DNA of 62,185 nucleotides, taken from assembly GCA_023397655.1 (NCBI GenBank), contig JAEWTW010000040.1, forward strand, positions 1 through 62,185, in the 5' to 3' direction. The notes below the pieces were generated by a model. It was not told the DNA's origin and did no database searches. It was given only the letters and a program-made list of their open reading frames with translations. The position numbers were made by a program, and so were the translations under genes. Positions 51,738 to 60,397 of the stretch are shown one piece after another; the first letter of the stretch is position 1, and each line of letters begins with the position of its first letter. Origin of the DNA: Bacillota bacterium (GTDB lineage Bacteria; Bacillota; Clostridia; Christensenellales; SZUA-584).

Positions 51738-52242
51738 TAGCGAATCCGACGCAAATTTGCATTTTTCAACATCAGGAATTGCATTAACCACATATAAACA
51801 ATCGGTTACGCCACCCAAATATTATATTATTGAAAAAACCCTTCCTCCAACTTGCAATTAAGCATTTTCGATGATGAGATTTCCCGCTTCTTCCATTATC
51901 TTCTTCTCATATTTTTCTTATAAAGACACACAATAGTTTTGTAAAGCTGGCGGCTTAATCAAAGCCGGAGCCCATGTTGGAACTTAAAATGCATGGAACC
52001 AGAGAGCGCACTTAAATGCATTGGACAGCATTGGATAGGCAGCAAAGTGACGCGTTGGAAAAAAGCATATGGGTATGTTGAAACTTGGCAAACGGTACCG
52101 GCTTATCGTTATTGAAGCCAAAGTCTATACACGGGATTTCCGTTAACCTATAAAGTTACAGTTCATGGGCATAGCTGCGAGCTTGACTCAGAAAAGCGGC
52201 GGCGTGATACGAAAAGTATTCGCGTCGCCGTTATATTATTAC
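51738..52242. other. Intergenic region with no supported gene
   Basis: About 500 bases between the glutamate synthase promoter and the KtrA terminator. A frame of 40 codons from 51993 and near-repeated TTAAATGCAT-type words (51983-52023) occur, but no ribosome binding site supports a gene. A long imperfect hairpin, GGCGGCG...CGCGTCGCC with an ATAC-GAAAA-GTAT tip, is at about 52197-52232. Long open frames on the plus strand after 52165 are out-of-frame shadows of ktrA/ktrB. Confidence 0.4.
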
Positions 52243-52284
52243 GAAAAAACCCGGCTAGCGCTGCGCACCGCCGGGCTGTTTTTT
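52243..52284 (-). terminator. Terminator after ktrA
   Basis: CCCGGC and GCCGGG arms around a 14-base loop; flanked by AAAAAA on one side and TTTTTTTT on the other, so it can act in both directions. Confidence 0.75.
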
Positions 52285-52950
52285 TTATTTCTGAGCCACC
52301 ACTTCCAGACGGGCAATGCTCTCCTTGTTGCCCACCACGATCAGCATGTCGTCCTTTTCGATCAGATCCACACCGTGCGGAACCGTATTCATTTCCTTGT
52401 TTTTCTTTTTAATCGCAATGACGTTCAAGCCGTATTTTTTGCGGAAATCCAGATCGATCAGGCTCTTGTTCTCCCACGCGGGCAATGCTGCCACATCCAC
52501 GATCCGCAAATCACCGGCTATCTCGATATAGTCAAGTATATTGGAGTCGGCGAGGTTATGCGCCACACGCATGCCCATGTCGCGCTCGGGGAAAACCACC
52601 TTGTCCGCTCCCGTTTTATAGAGCACCTTGCCGTGCAGTTCGTTCTGCGCTTTGGCCAGCACGAAGCTGACGCCCAGTTCCTTGCACAGCATCGTGATCA
52701 GTATGCTGGCCTGTATGTTGGCGCCGATGGTGACCACGGCCACATCGAAGTTGCGGATGCCCAACGCCGCCAGCGCCTTATCGTCCGTCGCATCGGCCTG
52801 AATGGCATGCGTCACATGCGGTGCGATCATGTTGATCATCGCCTCGTTCTTGTCCACCGCCAGCACTTCCTGTCCCAGGCTGGACAGCCCCTTTGCCACA
52901 CTCTGGCCAAAGCGGCCCATGCCGATCACAATAAACTGTTTCTTTGCCAC
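52285..52950 (-). CDS. ktrA: Potassium uptake regulatory subunit KtrA (TrkA family)
   Basis: A 221-residue cytoplasmic RCK protein that gates the KtrB channel. The RCK_N Rossmann motif is IGMGRFGQSVAKGLSSLG near residue 9, with the acidic end VLAVDKNEA; RCK_C lies at about 140-221 (ENKSLIDLDFRKKYGLNVIAI). Binding of ATP/ADP controls K+ flux in the family. The gene directly abuts ktrB (stop of ktrB at 52951), so they are one operon. Confidence 0.93.
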   Translation of the reverse strand: MAKKQFIVIGMGRFGQSVAKGLSSLGQEVLAVDKNEAMINMIAPHVTHAIQADATDDKALAALGIRNFDVAVVTIGANIQASILITMLCKELGVSFVLAKAQNELHGKVLYKTGADKVVFPERDMGMRVAHNLADSNILDYIEIAGDLRIVDVAALPAWENKSLIDLDFRKKYGLNVIAIKKKNKEMNTVPHGVDLIEKDDMLIVVGNKESIARLEVVAQK

Positions 52951-54330
52951 TTATCCCACCATAAACCTTTCTTCCGGGTATCGGATGCAGCTGTTGTTCT
53001 GACCGGCCCTGCTGGACAGCGCCACCACCAGAGACGTCAGTCCCACCCGGCCCACGAACATCACAATCATGATGACGACCCGGCTGGCAGCGCTCAGCTG
53101 TGGCGTAATCCCGGCAGAGAGCCCCACCGTGCCGAACGCAGAGACAACCTCAAACACTATATTTTGCGAGGAAAAAATTCCTTCCCGGTGTCCTTCAATG
53201 CTCACCAGCGCGATGCAGGCCGCCATCACAAACACAAAACCTGTCATCGCGATGATTGTCGCGCGCTGTATCGTACCCGGAGATATCCGCCGCTCACGCA
53301 GCGTGATGTCCTTGCGCCCCATGATACTGTAAAGCGCAAACAGCGATACAATAGCCGCTGTCGTCGTCTTTATGCCGCCGCCTGTACCCGCGGGAGACGC
53401 GCCGATAAACATCAGTATCATCGTGATCATCTTGCTCACCGGCAGCAGCGCACCCTGATCGATGGTATTAAAACCCGCTGTACGCGGCGTTATCGCCTGA
53501 AACAGTCCGCCCAGTATCTTGCCGCCCGTATCCATACCGCCAAGGGTATTGCCGTTGCCCAGCTCCGCCGCGAAATAGGCGACCAGCCCGATACCGATCA
53601 GCACCGCGTTGGCCGCAAGCACCAGCTTGGTATACCGTGTCAGTCTTTTTCGCGCGCGCATGCGGCTTATGCTGAATATGTCCGTCACCACCAGGAAACC
53701 AAAGCCGCCCAATATAATGAGCGCCGCCAGCGTCAGCACCACCAGCGGGTCGGACGCGAACGGGACAAAGCTGGTGTAGGGCCCGAATTCCCGCCCCATC
53801 AAATCGAAACCCGCGTTGCAGAATGCCGATACGGCATGAAACACGCTGTAGTATATACCTTTCACGCCGAACATCGGTACAAACCGGATGGCCAGCAGCA
53901 AAGCCCCGCCCAGCTCCGTAATCAGCGTGACTTTAAGCACCTTCACAATCATCTTAACCAGACCGGACAAGTCAAATTCATTGAGCGCTTCCTTCAGTAT
54001 CATGCGTTCGCTCAGAGTAATGCGTTTGCCGATCAACAAAAACACCATGGTCATCATCGTCATCACGCCCAGGCCCCCTGCCTGAATCAGCAGCAGTATG
54101 ACGATTTGTCCGAACAGCGTATACGTTGTACCCGTATCCACGACCACCAGCCCCGTCACGCAGACCGCGGAGGTGGAAGTAAAAAAGGCGTCCAAATAGG
54201 ACACCCGATGTCCCGGCAGAGTGGAAAACGGCAGAGATAACAAAATCGATCCCAGAAGGATGAGAATTAAAAAGCCGAATACGATGATCTGCGCAGGATG
54301 CAGTTTTAATTTTTTAACTTTCAAAGACAC
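52951..54330 (-). CDS. ktrB: Potassium uptake channel subunit KtrB (TrkH family)
   Basis: A protein of about 459 residues with repeated membrane-pore-membrane units forming a K+ (Na+-dependent) channel. Selectivity-filter-like turns are seen, such as FFTSTSAVCVTGL near residue 50, HAVSAFCNAGFD near 168, FQAITPRTAGFNTID near 285 and EVVSAFGTVGLSAGI near 395. I prefer the GTG at 54330, since AGGTGG lies five bases upstream; a GTG at 54339 in frame would have no site. The promoter is only about 20 bases upstream, so the leader is very short. Confidence 0.92.
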   Translation of the reverse strand: MSLKVKKLKLHPAQIIVFGFLILILLGSILLSLPFSTLPGHRVSYLDAFFTSTSAVCVTGLVVVDTGTTYTLFGQIVILLLIQAGGLGVMTMMTMVFLLIGKRITLSERMILKEALNEFDLSGLVKMIVKVLKVTLITELGGALLLAIRFVPMFGVKGIYYSVFHAVSAFCNAGFDLMGREFGPYTSFVPFASDPLVVLTLAALIILGGFGFLVVTDIFSISRMRARKRLTRYTKLVLAANAVLIGIGLVAYFAAELGNGNTLGGMDTGGKILGGLFQAITPRTAGFNTIDQGALLPVSKMITMILMFIGASPAGTGGGIKTTTAAIVSLFALYSIMGRKDITLRERRISPGTIQRATIIAMTGFVFVMAACIALVSIEGHREGIFSSQNIVFEVVSAFGTVGLSAGITPQLSAASRVVIMIVMFVGRVGLTSLVVALSSRAGQNNSCIRYPEERFMVG

Positions 54331-54350
54331 CTTTGCCACCTATAGCGCCC

Positions 54351-54378
54351 ATTATAGCACACGCCGTTGCCTTGTCAA
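54351..54378 (-). promoter_or_regulatory. Promoter of ktrBA
   Basis: On the minus strand a consensus TTGACA (54378-54373), a 16 bp spacer and a consensus TATAAT (54356-54351). This is the strongest promoter match in the window. Confidence 0.8.
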
Positions 54379-54396
54379 CATCAACATTCGGTTCAA

Positions 54397-55197
54397 TCAA
54401 GGCAGCTTGATAAACCGGGGCTGCCTGTTATCGAAGGCACAGACATATTTAAATCCGATCGATTTGAGCGCCTCCAGCGTCTCGGTCACGGCGTGCCCCA
54501 CCACACTTTCGTAGTGTGCATCCGAGCCGATAGTGACGATTTCCCCGCCCAACTCACGGTAGCGCTTCACGATCGCCGTTTCGGGCATCGTGGACGGCGT
54601 CATATACAGGCCGTTCGTGTTGACTTCCAGCCCCTTTCCACGCTCCACCAGCGCCCGAAGCAGTGCGTCCACGGCGTCGGAGTAGTCCGAATACCGCATC
54701 AGCTTATCCTCATGCGGGCAGAATTTGGCGATATATCCCAGGTGCCCCAGCACGTCAAAGAAGCCGCAGGCTTTCACCGTTTCCAGCGACACGCGCATAT
54801 ACTCGTCGTACATCTCACGCTGTGTGTGCTTCTCCCACGACGACTGATAATAAGGATCACTACCGAACACGATATGCTGCGACCCGATCACAAAATCACA
54901 CTCAAACCCCTCAAGCAGCGCGGCCATGCGCTCGTTTGTCTCCACGCCCAGCCCCGCTTCTATGCCGCACCGAACGGCCAGATCGGGAAAGTCACGGCGC
55001 GTCTCATCGATTGCCGCCGCGTATGCCTTAAAATCGATATCAGAAAAGTTGAGCTCCACCTCTTCCGGCAGATCGAGGTCGATATGCTCCGCAAACCCGA
55101 CCTCCCTGATACCCGCTTCGCGGGCGGCCTGTGCCATCCGCCGCATCGGCACCTTGCAGTCCGGCGATATGTCCGTGTGTATATGGTAATCGATCAT
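54397..55197 (-). CDS. PHP-domain histidinol-phosphatase (HisK/HisJ family)
   Basis: A 266-residue PHP-fold phosphoesterase. Metal-binding marks are DYHIHTDISPDC near residue 3, VGFAEHIDLD near 36, the GIEAGLGVE segment near 72, GSQHIV near 97, FDVLGHLGYI near 139 and GSDAHYESVVGHA near 218. The family includes the histidinol-phosphatase of Gram-positive histidine synthesis. No his genes are nearby, so a general phosphatase role is possible. The ATG at 55197 follows GAAGGAGC and starts right at the conserved motif; a longer frame to 55263 has no site. It follows the aldolase gene by 16 bases. Confidence 0.88.
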   Translation of the reverse strand: MIDYHIHTDISPDCKVPMRRMAQAAREAGIREVGFAEHIDLDLPEEVELNFSDIDFKAYAAAIDETRRDFPDLAVRCGIEAGLGVETNERMAALLEGFECDFVIGSQHIVFGSDPYYQSSWEKHTQREMYDEYMRVSLETVKACGFFDVLGHLGYIAKFCPHEDKLMRYSDYSDAVDALLRALVERGKGLEVNTNGLYMTPSTMPETAIVKRYRELGGEIVTIGSDAHYESVVGHAVTETLEALKSIGFKYVCAFDNRQPRFIKLP

Positions 55198-55213
55198 GAA
55201 GCCGCTCCTTCCG

Positions 55214-55837
55214 TCAGCCGCCGGTAATCTCGTCCAGCTCTTTGCCCGTGAGCACGTACGCACCGCCCAGCGACAGCGCCTTGATCAGCATATTGCAGAA
55301 CGCATCCAGCAGGTCAATCGTGACGAACGCGTCGTGCATATCCGTACCCAGCGACATCGCGCCGTGGCTGGACAGCATGATCGCCTTTCCGCCCGTTTTG
55401 ATCTGTTCCGTCACCGCCTGATGAAACGGCACCGATCCGGGCGTCAGATACGGCACATGGCCCACCGTGCCCAAATGGTAGTAGGCAAACGGCGCATAAC
55501 GCGTATCCAGCGGCTTGTGCGTCATCGCCCACGCCACCGCGTTTGGGCTATGCGCGTGAATCACCGCACCCACCTCCGGCCTGTTCCTGAACGCTGCCAG
55601 ATGCATCGGCGCTTCTGAGCTCGGCTTCATATTCCCTTTGAGCTTCTCGCCTGTGAGCGACATCAGTACCAGCTGGTCCTCCGTCACCCGCCCTTTGCTC
55701 ACGCCGGACGGCGTCACGATGGCACACTCATCATCCACCCGCATCGATATATTGCCGTCGATACCCGGCATATGGCCCTTGTCGTACAGCCGTCGGCAAA
55801 ACTCAATGACTTCCTTCCTGACCTCAGATTCCTTCAT
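55214..55837 (-). CDS. Class II aldolase/adducin family protein
   Basis: A 207-residue zinc-dependent aldolase fold protein of the fuculose-1-phosphate aldolase/ribulose-5-phosphate 4-epimerase group. Marks are GNISMRV near residue 24, SSEAPMHLAAF near 71 (catalytic Glu), VIHAHSPNAVAWA near 90 (zinc His pair) and the later ALSSHGAM-like segment MLSSHGAMSLG with a zinc His. Substrate could be fuculose or rhamnulose phosphate or methylthioribulose phosphate. Its start overlaps the end of the P-ATPase gene by 14 bases. Confidence 0.88.
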   Translation of the reverse strand: MKESEVRKEVIEFCRRLYDKGHMPGIDGNISMRVDDECAIVTPSGVSKGRVTEDQLVLMSLTGEKLKGNMKPSSEAPMHLAAFRNRPEVGAVIHAHSPNAVAWAMTHKPLDTRYAPFAYYHLGTVGHVPYLTPGSVPFHQAVTEQIKTGGKAIMLSSHGAMSLGTDMHDAFVTIDLLDAFCNMLIKALSLGGAYVLTGKELDEITGG

Positions 55838-58454
55838 TCCCGCTCCTTTTATAAACTGCCAATCTTTTCATCCATTTCACAAACTCGCTGATCGGAATCA
55901 CCGCAATCGAGAGGGCCAGCACGTACAGCCACTCGCCGCCTGTCAGCGGCACCACATCGAAGAACGCGCCCAGCGGCGTGATCAGCACCACCATTATCTG
56001 CAGCAGTGCCGACACGACGAACGACAAGTGCATCCACTTGTTATGCCCGAAGTTATGAAAAACCGACCGCTTTGCGGAACGGATGTTGAATACGTGAAAC
56101 AGCTGCACCAGCCCCAGCGTCAGGAACGCCATTGTGGAAGCCACCTTGCTGTCGTTGTACAGATGAAGCCCCAGAAAGTAAGCGCCCAGCGTCAGCGCAC
56201 TCATGATCACGCCGAACACCACCAGATTTGCCGCCATGCCTCCGGCAAAAAAGCTCTGCTTGGCGTCGCGAGGTTTGCGGCGCATGATATCACCCGGGGC
56301 GGGTTCCATCCCAAGCGCCAGCGCCGGAAACGTATCCGTCACCAGATTCACCCACAGTATCTGTACCGGCGTCAGTATTGTAAAGGCCAGCATCGTGCCC
56401 ACAAACAGCGTGATCACCTCGGAGAGGTTGGCAGACAGCAGAAACTGAACCGCCTTCTTGATGTTGCGGTAGATGCGCCGGCCTTCCTTCACCGCGCGCA
56501 CGATGGTGGCAAAGTTGTCGTCCGTCAGCACCATGTCGGAGGCGTTCTTGGACACCTCAGTGCCCGTGATGCCCATGCCCACGCCGATGTCCGCGTTCTT
56601 CAGCGCCGGGGCGTCGTTCACGCCGTCGCCCGTCATCGCCACCACGCGGCCCTTGGCCTGAAACGCCTGCACGATGCGCACCTTATGCTCGGGTGCCACA
56701 CGCGCGTACACGCGAATGTCGTCGATATCCCGTGCCAGTCCTGCCTCGTCCAGCTTTTCCAGCTCCGCGCCGGTGATCGCCTTATATGTTTCGTCCAGTA
56801 TCCCCAGCTTCTGCGCGATGGCCACCGCGGTCACCTTGTGGTCGCCGGTGATCATTACGGGCGTGATACCCGCCTGACGGCACACCTTCACTGCCTCAGC
56901 CGCCTCGTCGCGCGGCGGATCGATCATGCCTGCCAGTCCGATGAACACCAAATCTTCTTCGAGGCCGCCGTCGGACAGCGGTACGCTTTGAAGCGGCTTC
57001 ATTGCTGCCGCCAGCACGCGCAGCGCCTGACGCGCATAGCCCTCGTTCGCATCCAGCAGCCGCTGCCGGTCGGCGTCACTGAGCGGCACTATTTCGCCGT
57101 GCGCCATGATGCGCGTACACCGCGCAATCAGCTCATCGGGCGCGCCCTTCACGAACAGCATAAGCTCGCAGCTGCCGTTCACCGTGCTCATCAGCTTGCG
57201 CTCCGAATCAAACGGTATCTCGTACATGCGCATCCATCCGCCCATGTCGGTACGCGGCGCGGAAAACGCGTACAGCGCCGTCTCCGTGGGGTCGCCGATC
57301 AGCTTGCCGTCCTCTGCCGCCACCTTTGTGTCGTTGCACAGCGCAAACGCCCTGTCCAGCATCGTCAGCTCTGCCGATGGGCTTACCGCTTCCGCGTCAT
57401 AATCTTCAAAATTATAAAAGGCACGCTGCACCGTCATCCGATTCTGCGTCAGCGTACCCGTCTTGTCCGAACATATCACACTGGTGGACCCCAGCGTCTC
57501 CACAGCGGGCAGCTTGCGTACGATTGCGCCGTTCTTGGACATCTTCTGCACGCCCATCGTCAGCTGCAGCGTGACCACCGTCGCAAGGCCCTCGGGTATC
57601 GCCGCCACCGCGAGGCTGATTGCCACCATGAACATGTCGAGCACCGTCCGGCCCGTCAGCAGCCCCACGCCGAATATCACCACGGCCACCGCCAGCACCG
57701 CAAAGGACAGTATGCGCGACAGCGCATTCATGCGCCGCTGCAGCGGCGTTTCGCTTTCCTTCGCCGCGCTCAGCGCCCCGGCTATCTTTCCGATCTCCGT
57801 CTGCATGCCGGTGCCCGATACCACGCCGGTCCCGCGCCCGTATGTCACGCTGGTGCCCGCGAACGCCATGTTCACACGCTCCGCCAGCGGTGCATCCGCC
57901 GCCAACGCCGCTTTGGCGTCCTTTTCAGAGGGAACGGACTCGCCCGTCAGCATGGCTTCCTCGACACGCAGCGAGGCCGTCTCGGTCAGCCGGATGTCCG
58001 CGGGCACATGATCGCCCGCCTCCAGCAGCACCACGTCGCCCGTTACCAGCTCCGCCGCAGGCACCGTGGTGATCTGACCGCCGCGTATCACCCGGGCTGC
58101 CGGAGCCGACAGCTTTTTAAGCGCCTCCAGCGCGGCCTCCGCCTTGGCCTCCTGCACCGTGCCCATCACCGCGTTCAGCACAATCACAGCGAATATAATG
58201 ATAGCGTCGGCTACTTCATTTGCAAAAACAAGACTCAGTATGGCGGCGGCCAGCAGCACCAGTATCATCAGGTTCTTGAACTGGCTGATGATGATGCTGA
58301 GCAGCGTCTTCTTATGCCCTTCCGCGAGCACGTTGGGGCCGTGCGCTTCCAACCGCCTCGCGGCTTCATCCGGTGTCAGTCCCTGCACACCCGTCGCCAA
58401 CCCGTTGTAAAGCTGTTCCGTATCTATACTGAATGGGGGTTCTTTCAGCTGCAT
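55824..58454 (-). CDS. Cation-transporting P-type ATPase, Ca2+ (P2A) type
   Basis: An 876-residue membrane pump with about ten membrane segments. Marks in order are the cation ATPase N-terminal domain, LTGESVPSEK near residue 165, the M4 calcium motif IPEGLATVV near 280, the phosphorylation site CSDKTGTLT near 328, KGAPDEL near 440, TGDHKVTA near 552, MTGDGVNDAPALKNAD near 630, and the M5-M6 residues NLSEVITLF and WVNLVTDTFPALALG. PEGL in M4 and N-x-x-x-D in M6 favour calcium as substrate. Complete length is present. A promoter lies about 75 bases upstream and GGGAGT precedes the ATG. Confidence 0.93.
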   Translation of the reverse strand: MQLKEPPFSIDTEQLYNGLATGVQGLTPDEAARRLEAHGPNVLAEGHKKTLLSIIISQFKNLMILVLLAAAILSLVFANEVADAIIIFAVIVLNAVMGTVQEAKAEAALEALKKLSAPAARVIRGGQITTVPAAELVTGDVVLLEAGDHVPADIRLTETASLRVEEAMLTGESVPSEKDAKAALAADAPLAERVNMAFAGTSVTYGRGTGVVSGTGMQTEIGKIAGALSAAKESETPLQRRMNALSRILSFAVLAVAVVIFGVGLLTGRTVLDMFMVAISLAVAAIPEGLATVVTLQLTMGVQKMSKNGAIVRKLPAVETLGSTSVICSDKTGTLTQNRMTVQRAFYNFEDYDAEAVSPSAELTMLDRAFALCNDTKVAAEDGKLIGDPTETALYAFSAPRTDMGGWMRMYEIPFDSERKLMSTVNGSCELMLFVKGAPDELIARCTRIMAHGEIVPLSDADRQRLLDANEGYARQALRVLAAAMKPLQSVPLSDGGLEEDLVFIGLAGMIDPPRDEAAEAVKVCRQAGITPVMITGDHKVTAVAIAQKLGILDETYKAITGAELEKLDEAGLARDIDDIRVYARVAPEHKVRIVQAFQAKGRVVAMTGDGVNDAPALKNADIGVGMGITGTEVSKNASDMVLTDDNFATIVRAVKEGRRIYRNIKKAVQFLLSANLSEVITLFVGTMLAFTILTPVQILWVNLVTDTFPALALGMEPAPGDIMRRKPRDAKQSFFAGGMAANLVVFGVIMSALTLGAYFLGLHLYNDSKVASTMAFLTLGLVQLFHVFNIRSAKRSVFHNFGHNKWMHLSFVVSALLQIMVVLITPLGAFFDVVPLTGGEWLYVLALSIAVIPISEFVKWMKRLAVYKRSGNEGI

Positions 58455-58527
58455 CTGTTTACTCCCAAAATAATAATGCCGTATCAGATTTTATTCTTCC
58501 AACTATTTCATAAGCAATACAGTTCAT

Positions 58528-58557
58528 ATATTAAAGGCACCGGTAAAGCGTTGTCAA
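58528..58557 (-). promoter_or_regulatory. Promoter of the P-ATPase/aldolase/PHP operon
   Basis: On the minus strand TTGACA (58557-58552), an 18 bp spacer and TAATAT (58533-58528). Confidence 0.6.
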
Positions 58558-58620
58558 CAACGGCCAATGCCATTCACATCCCGTGTGCGGTTTTCCGCTG
58601 GGCTGGCTTATTGTTTCCGT

Positions 58621-58649
58621 TTGATATCAGCCCATATATTTGTTATGAT
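58621..58649 (+). promoter_or_regulatory. Promoter of the ferredoxin-hypA-hypB operon
   Basis: TTGATA at 58621-58626, a 17 bp spacer and TATGAT at 58644-58649, about 62 bases before the start codon. Confidence 0.7.
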
Positions 58650-58710
58650 AAGCCATATACAATTTCCCATAGGCATCATTCCATATTATTATACCGACCC
58701 GGAGGTTCTC

Positions 58711-59502
58711 ATGAGCAAAGCCATTCGCAGGTACCGGTATTACAGGCTGGTATGCAAACTCGCCGGCCGGTCCAAATCCTGGTTCTCCATGCTGGGCAAA
58801 TACATTCGCGCCCCGCGGGAACGCATGCACTTCGTGATGATCCCCATTGAGAAAAAGCTGGATGCTCCCGCGCAGCGGCTGCTGCCGATGGACGTGGTGG
58901 ATGCGCTGGTGGACAGGGCGGGCGGCACCGCCGTCATCCATCAATGCATGTGCCGCGTCGGCGGGCACTGCGCCGATTACCCGCAGGACATCGGCTGTCT
59001 GGTGCTGGGCCGCGCGGTGGAAGCGCTGGACCCGCGCATCGGGCGCATCGTCAGCAAGGACGAAGCCAAAGCGCACATCAAGAGCGCGCTGGACAAGGGG
59101 CTCTATCCGCTCATCTCCCATTACGAGCGCGACGCGATGATGTTCAGCCTTGATCTTGACCGCATGATGATCGTCTGTTTCTGCTGCCCCTGCCACTGCG
59201 TGGCGCGTAACGCGGGCAAGGCGAGCGAGGGCATCTCGGATTCCTTCTACGAGAACTGTGTCAAGTTCCCGTCCGTTGAGGTCAGCTTCGACGCTTCCCA
59301 CTGCAAGGGCTGCGGCACATGCGCGTCCCAGTGCTTTGCCAATGCCATTTCGTTTGCGGACGGCACCGTCACGTTCCACGCGGACAAGTGTAAAGGCTGC
59401 GGCCACTGCGCCTATATCTGCAAAGCGTACAGCGTGGCGTATGACGTGCAGGATGTGGACAGCATCATCGAACAGATGGCCATCACCAGCGACATCTCGT
59501 AA
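58711..59502 (+). CDS. 4Fe-4S protein linked to hypA/hypB
   Basis: A 263-residue soluble protein. The C-terminal part has a two-cluster ferredoxin domain, CKGCGTCASQCFANA and CKGCGHCAYICKAYS (about residues 196-240). The first 170 residues carry more cysteines: CMCRVGGHCADYPQDIGC near 76 and CFCCPCHC near 155, the latter an unusual dense group that could bind another cluster or metal. The ATG at 58711 has GGAGG seven bases upstream; longer in-frame starts lack a site. hypA follows after five bases. A redox or metal-delivery role with HypAB is inferred from the operon. Confidence 0.85.
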   Translation: MSKAIRRYRYYRLVCKLAGRSKSWFSMLGKYIRAPRERMHFVMIPIEKKLDAPAQRLLPMDVVDALVDRAGGTAVIHQCMCRVGGHCADYPQDIGCLVLGRAVEALDPRIGRIVSKDEAKAHIKSALDKGLYPLISHYERDAMMFSLDLDRMMIVCFCCPCHCVARNAGKASEGISDSFYENCVKFPSVEVSFDASHCKGCGTCASQCFANAISFADGTVTFHADKCKGCGHCAYICKAYSVAYDVQDVDSIIEQMAITSDIS

Positions 59503-59507
59503 GCGCC

Positions 59508-59747
59508 ATGCATGAAAGCGTTCTCGTATATCGCATACTGGAGGAGATAAGCCCGCAGCTGCCGCCCGGCCGCACGCTGAAACGCGTCTCGCTGGAGGTG
59601 GGTGAATACTCCTGTGTCAACGCCAAAACGCTGACGCAGCTTTATGATATCGCCAAATCAGGCACGTTCGCTCAAGCCAGCCGTTTGAAGCTCATCATTA
59701 AAAAGAACTCCCCGGATATCATGATCAAGTCCGTCGAGGTGATATAA
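59508..59747 (+). CDS. hypA: HypA-like nickel chaperone lacking the zinc ribbon
   Basis: A 79-residue protein, about 35 residues shorter than usual HypA. The N-terminus keeps the MHE nickel site (MHESVLVYRILEEI), and the core LKRVSLEVGEYSCVNAKTLTQLYDIA matches HypA. The family's middle zinc ribbon with two CxxC pairs is absent: LKLIIKK passes directly to NSPDIMIKSVEVI, the normal C-terminal strand. The frame is clean with no sign of a frameshift, so this looks like a precise domain loss. The gene lies two bases before hypB. Nickel transfer to HypB may still work through the MHE end; zinc-based control would be lost. Confidence 0.85.
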   Translation: MHESVLVYRILEEISPQLPPGRTLKRVSLEVGEYSCVNAKTLTQLYDIAKSGTFAQASRLKLIIKKNSPDIMIKSVEVI

Positions 59748-59749
59748 CC

Positions 59750-60397
59750 ATGGAAATAAAGATCAACAAAGATCTGTATGCAGCCGAGAAAACACTGGGG
59801 CAGATCAACCGTGAAACCTTCGCAGGCTTTTCGCTGCCCGTGATCAACATGATCGGTTCGCCCGGTTCCGGAAAGACCACGCTGCTTGAAGCCACGCTCG
59901 GCTTCCTCAAGACACAGGGCATCCGAGCGGGCGTCATTGAGGGCGACGTGGAAACGGCGCTGGACAGCGACCGCCTTGCACCCTTCGGCATGCCGGTGCG
60001 CCTGGTCAACACGAACGGCGGCTGCCACCTGTCCCCCGCGGACATCCGCAAAGCCGCCAAAGAGCTACCGCTTGGAGAACTCGACCTGCTGATCATCGAA
60101 AACGTGGGCAACCTCGTGTGCCCCGCCGCGTTCGACCTCGGCGAGAGCTTAAAGCTCGCCGTGCTGTCCGCACCCGAAGGCGACGAAAAGCCGCTCAAAT
60201 ACCCGGCGCTGTTCAAAAACGCGCAGCTCAGCGTCATCACCAAGTGCGAGCTGGCCGCCGCCTGCCGCTTCGATATCGCACGCGCCACTGCCAACATCCG
60301 TTCCGTCAATCCGGACGCAACGATCATTCCGCTATCGGTGTTCGAAGGGTCGGGCATGGATGCGTATTACAATTATCTATTAAGCATCATGGAATAA
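59750..60397 (+). CDS. hypB: HypB-like nickel-insertion GTPase
   Basis: A 215-residue SIMIBI-class GTPase. The P-loop is GSPGSGKT at residues 36-43, Switch motifs are EGDVETALDSDR near 64, and the G-domain metal site has Cys92-His93 in NGGCHLSP and Cys124 in NVGNLVCPAAFDLGE. There is no N-terminal His-rich or CxxCGC nickel-storage stretch. The NKxD position reads TKCE (ITKCELAA), a change from the usual SKxD. It normally delivers Ni to hydrogenase with HypA. No hydrogenase or other Ni enzyme is in the window. Confidence 0.92.
   Translation: MEIKINKDLYAAEKTLGQINRETFAGFSLPVINMIGSPGSGKTTLLEATLGFLKTQGIRAGVIEGDVETALDSDRLAPFGMPVRLVNTNGGCHLSPADIRKAAKELPLGELDLLIIENVGNLVCPAAFDLGESLKLAVLSAPEGDEKPLKYPALFKNAQLSVITKCELAAACRFDIARATANIRSVNPDATIIPLSVFEGSGMDAYYNYLLSIME

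Noticed and set aside
51993..52115. A 40-codon frame (MEPESALKCIGQ...) in the intergenic region
   Set aside because: Too short, no clear ribosome binding site and no family resemblance.
52165..54240. A 691-codon open frame on the plus strand
   Set aside because: It is antisense to ktrA and ktrB, its protein is rich in His/Arg/Gln without any domain, and it has no ribosome binding site. It is a shadow of GC-rich coding on the other strand.
55638..58850. A 1070-codon open frame on the plus strand
   Set aside because: It is antisense to the P-type ATPase and aldolase genes, with a low-complexity His/Arg/Gln product; the minus-strand genes have full domain evidence.
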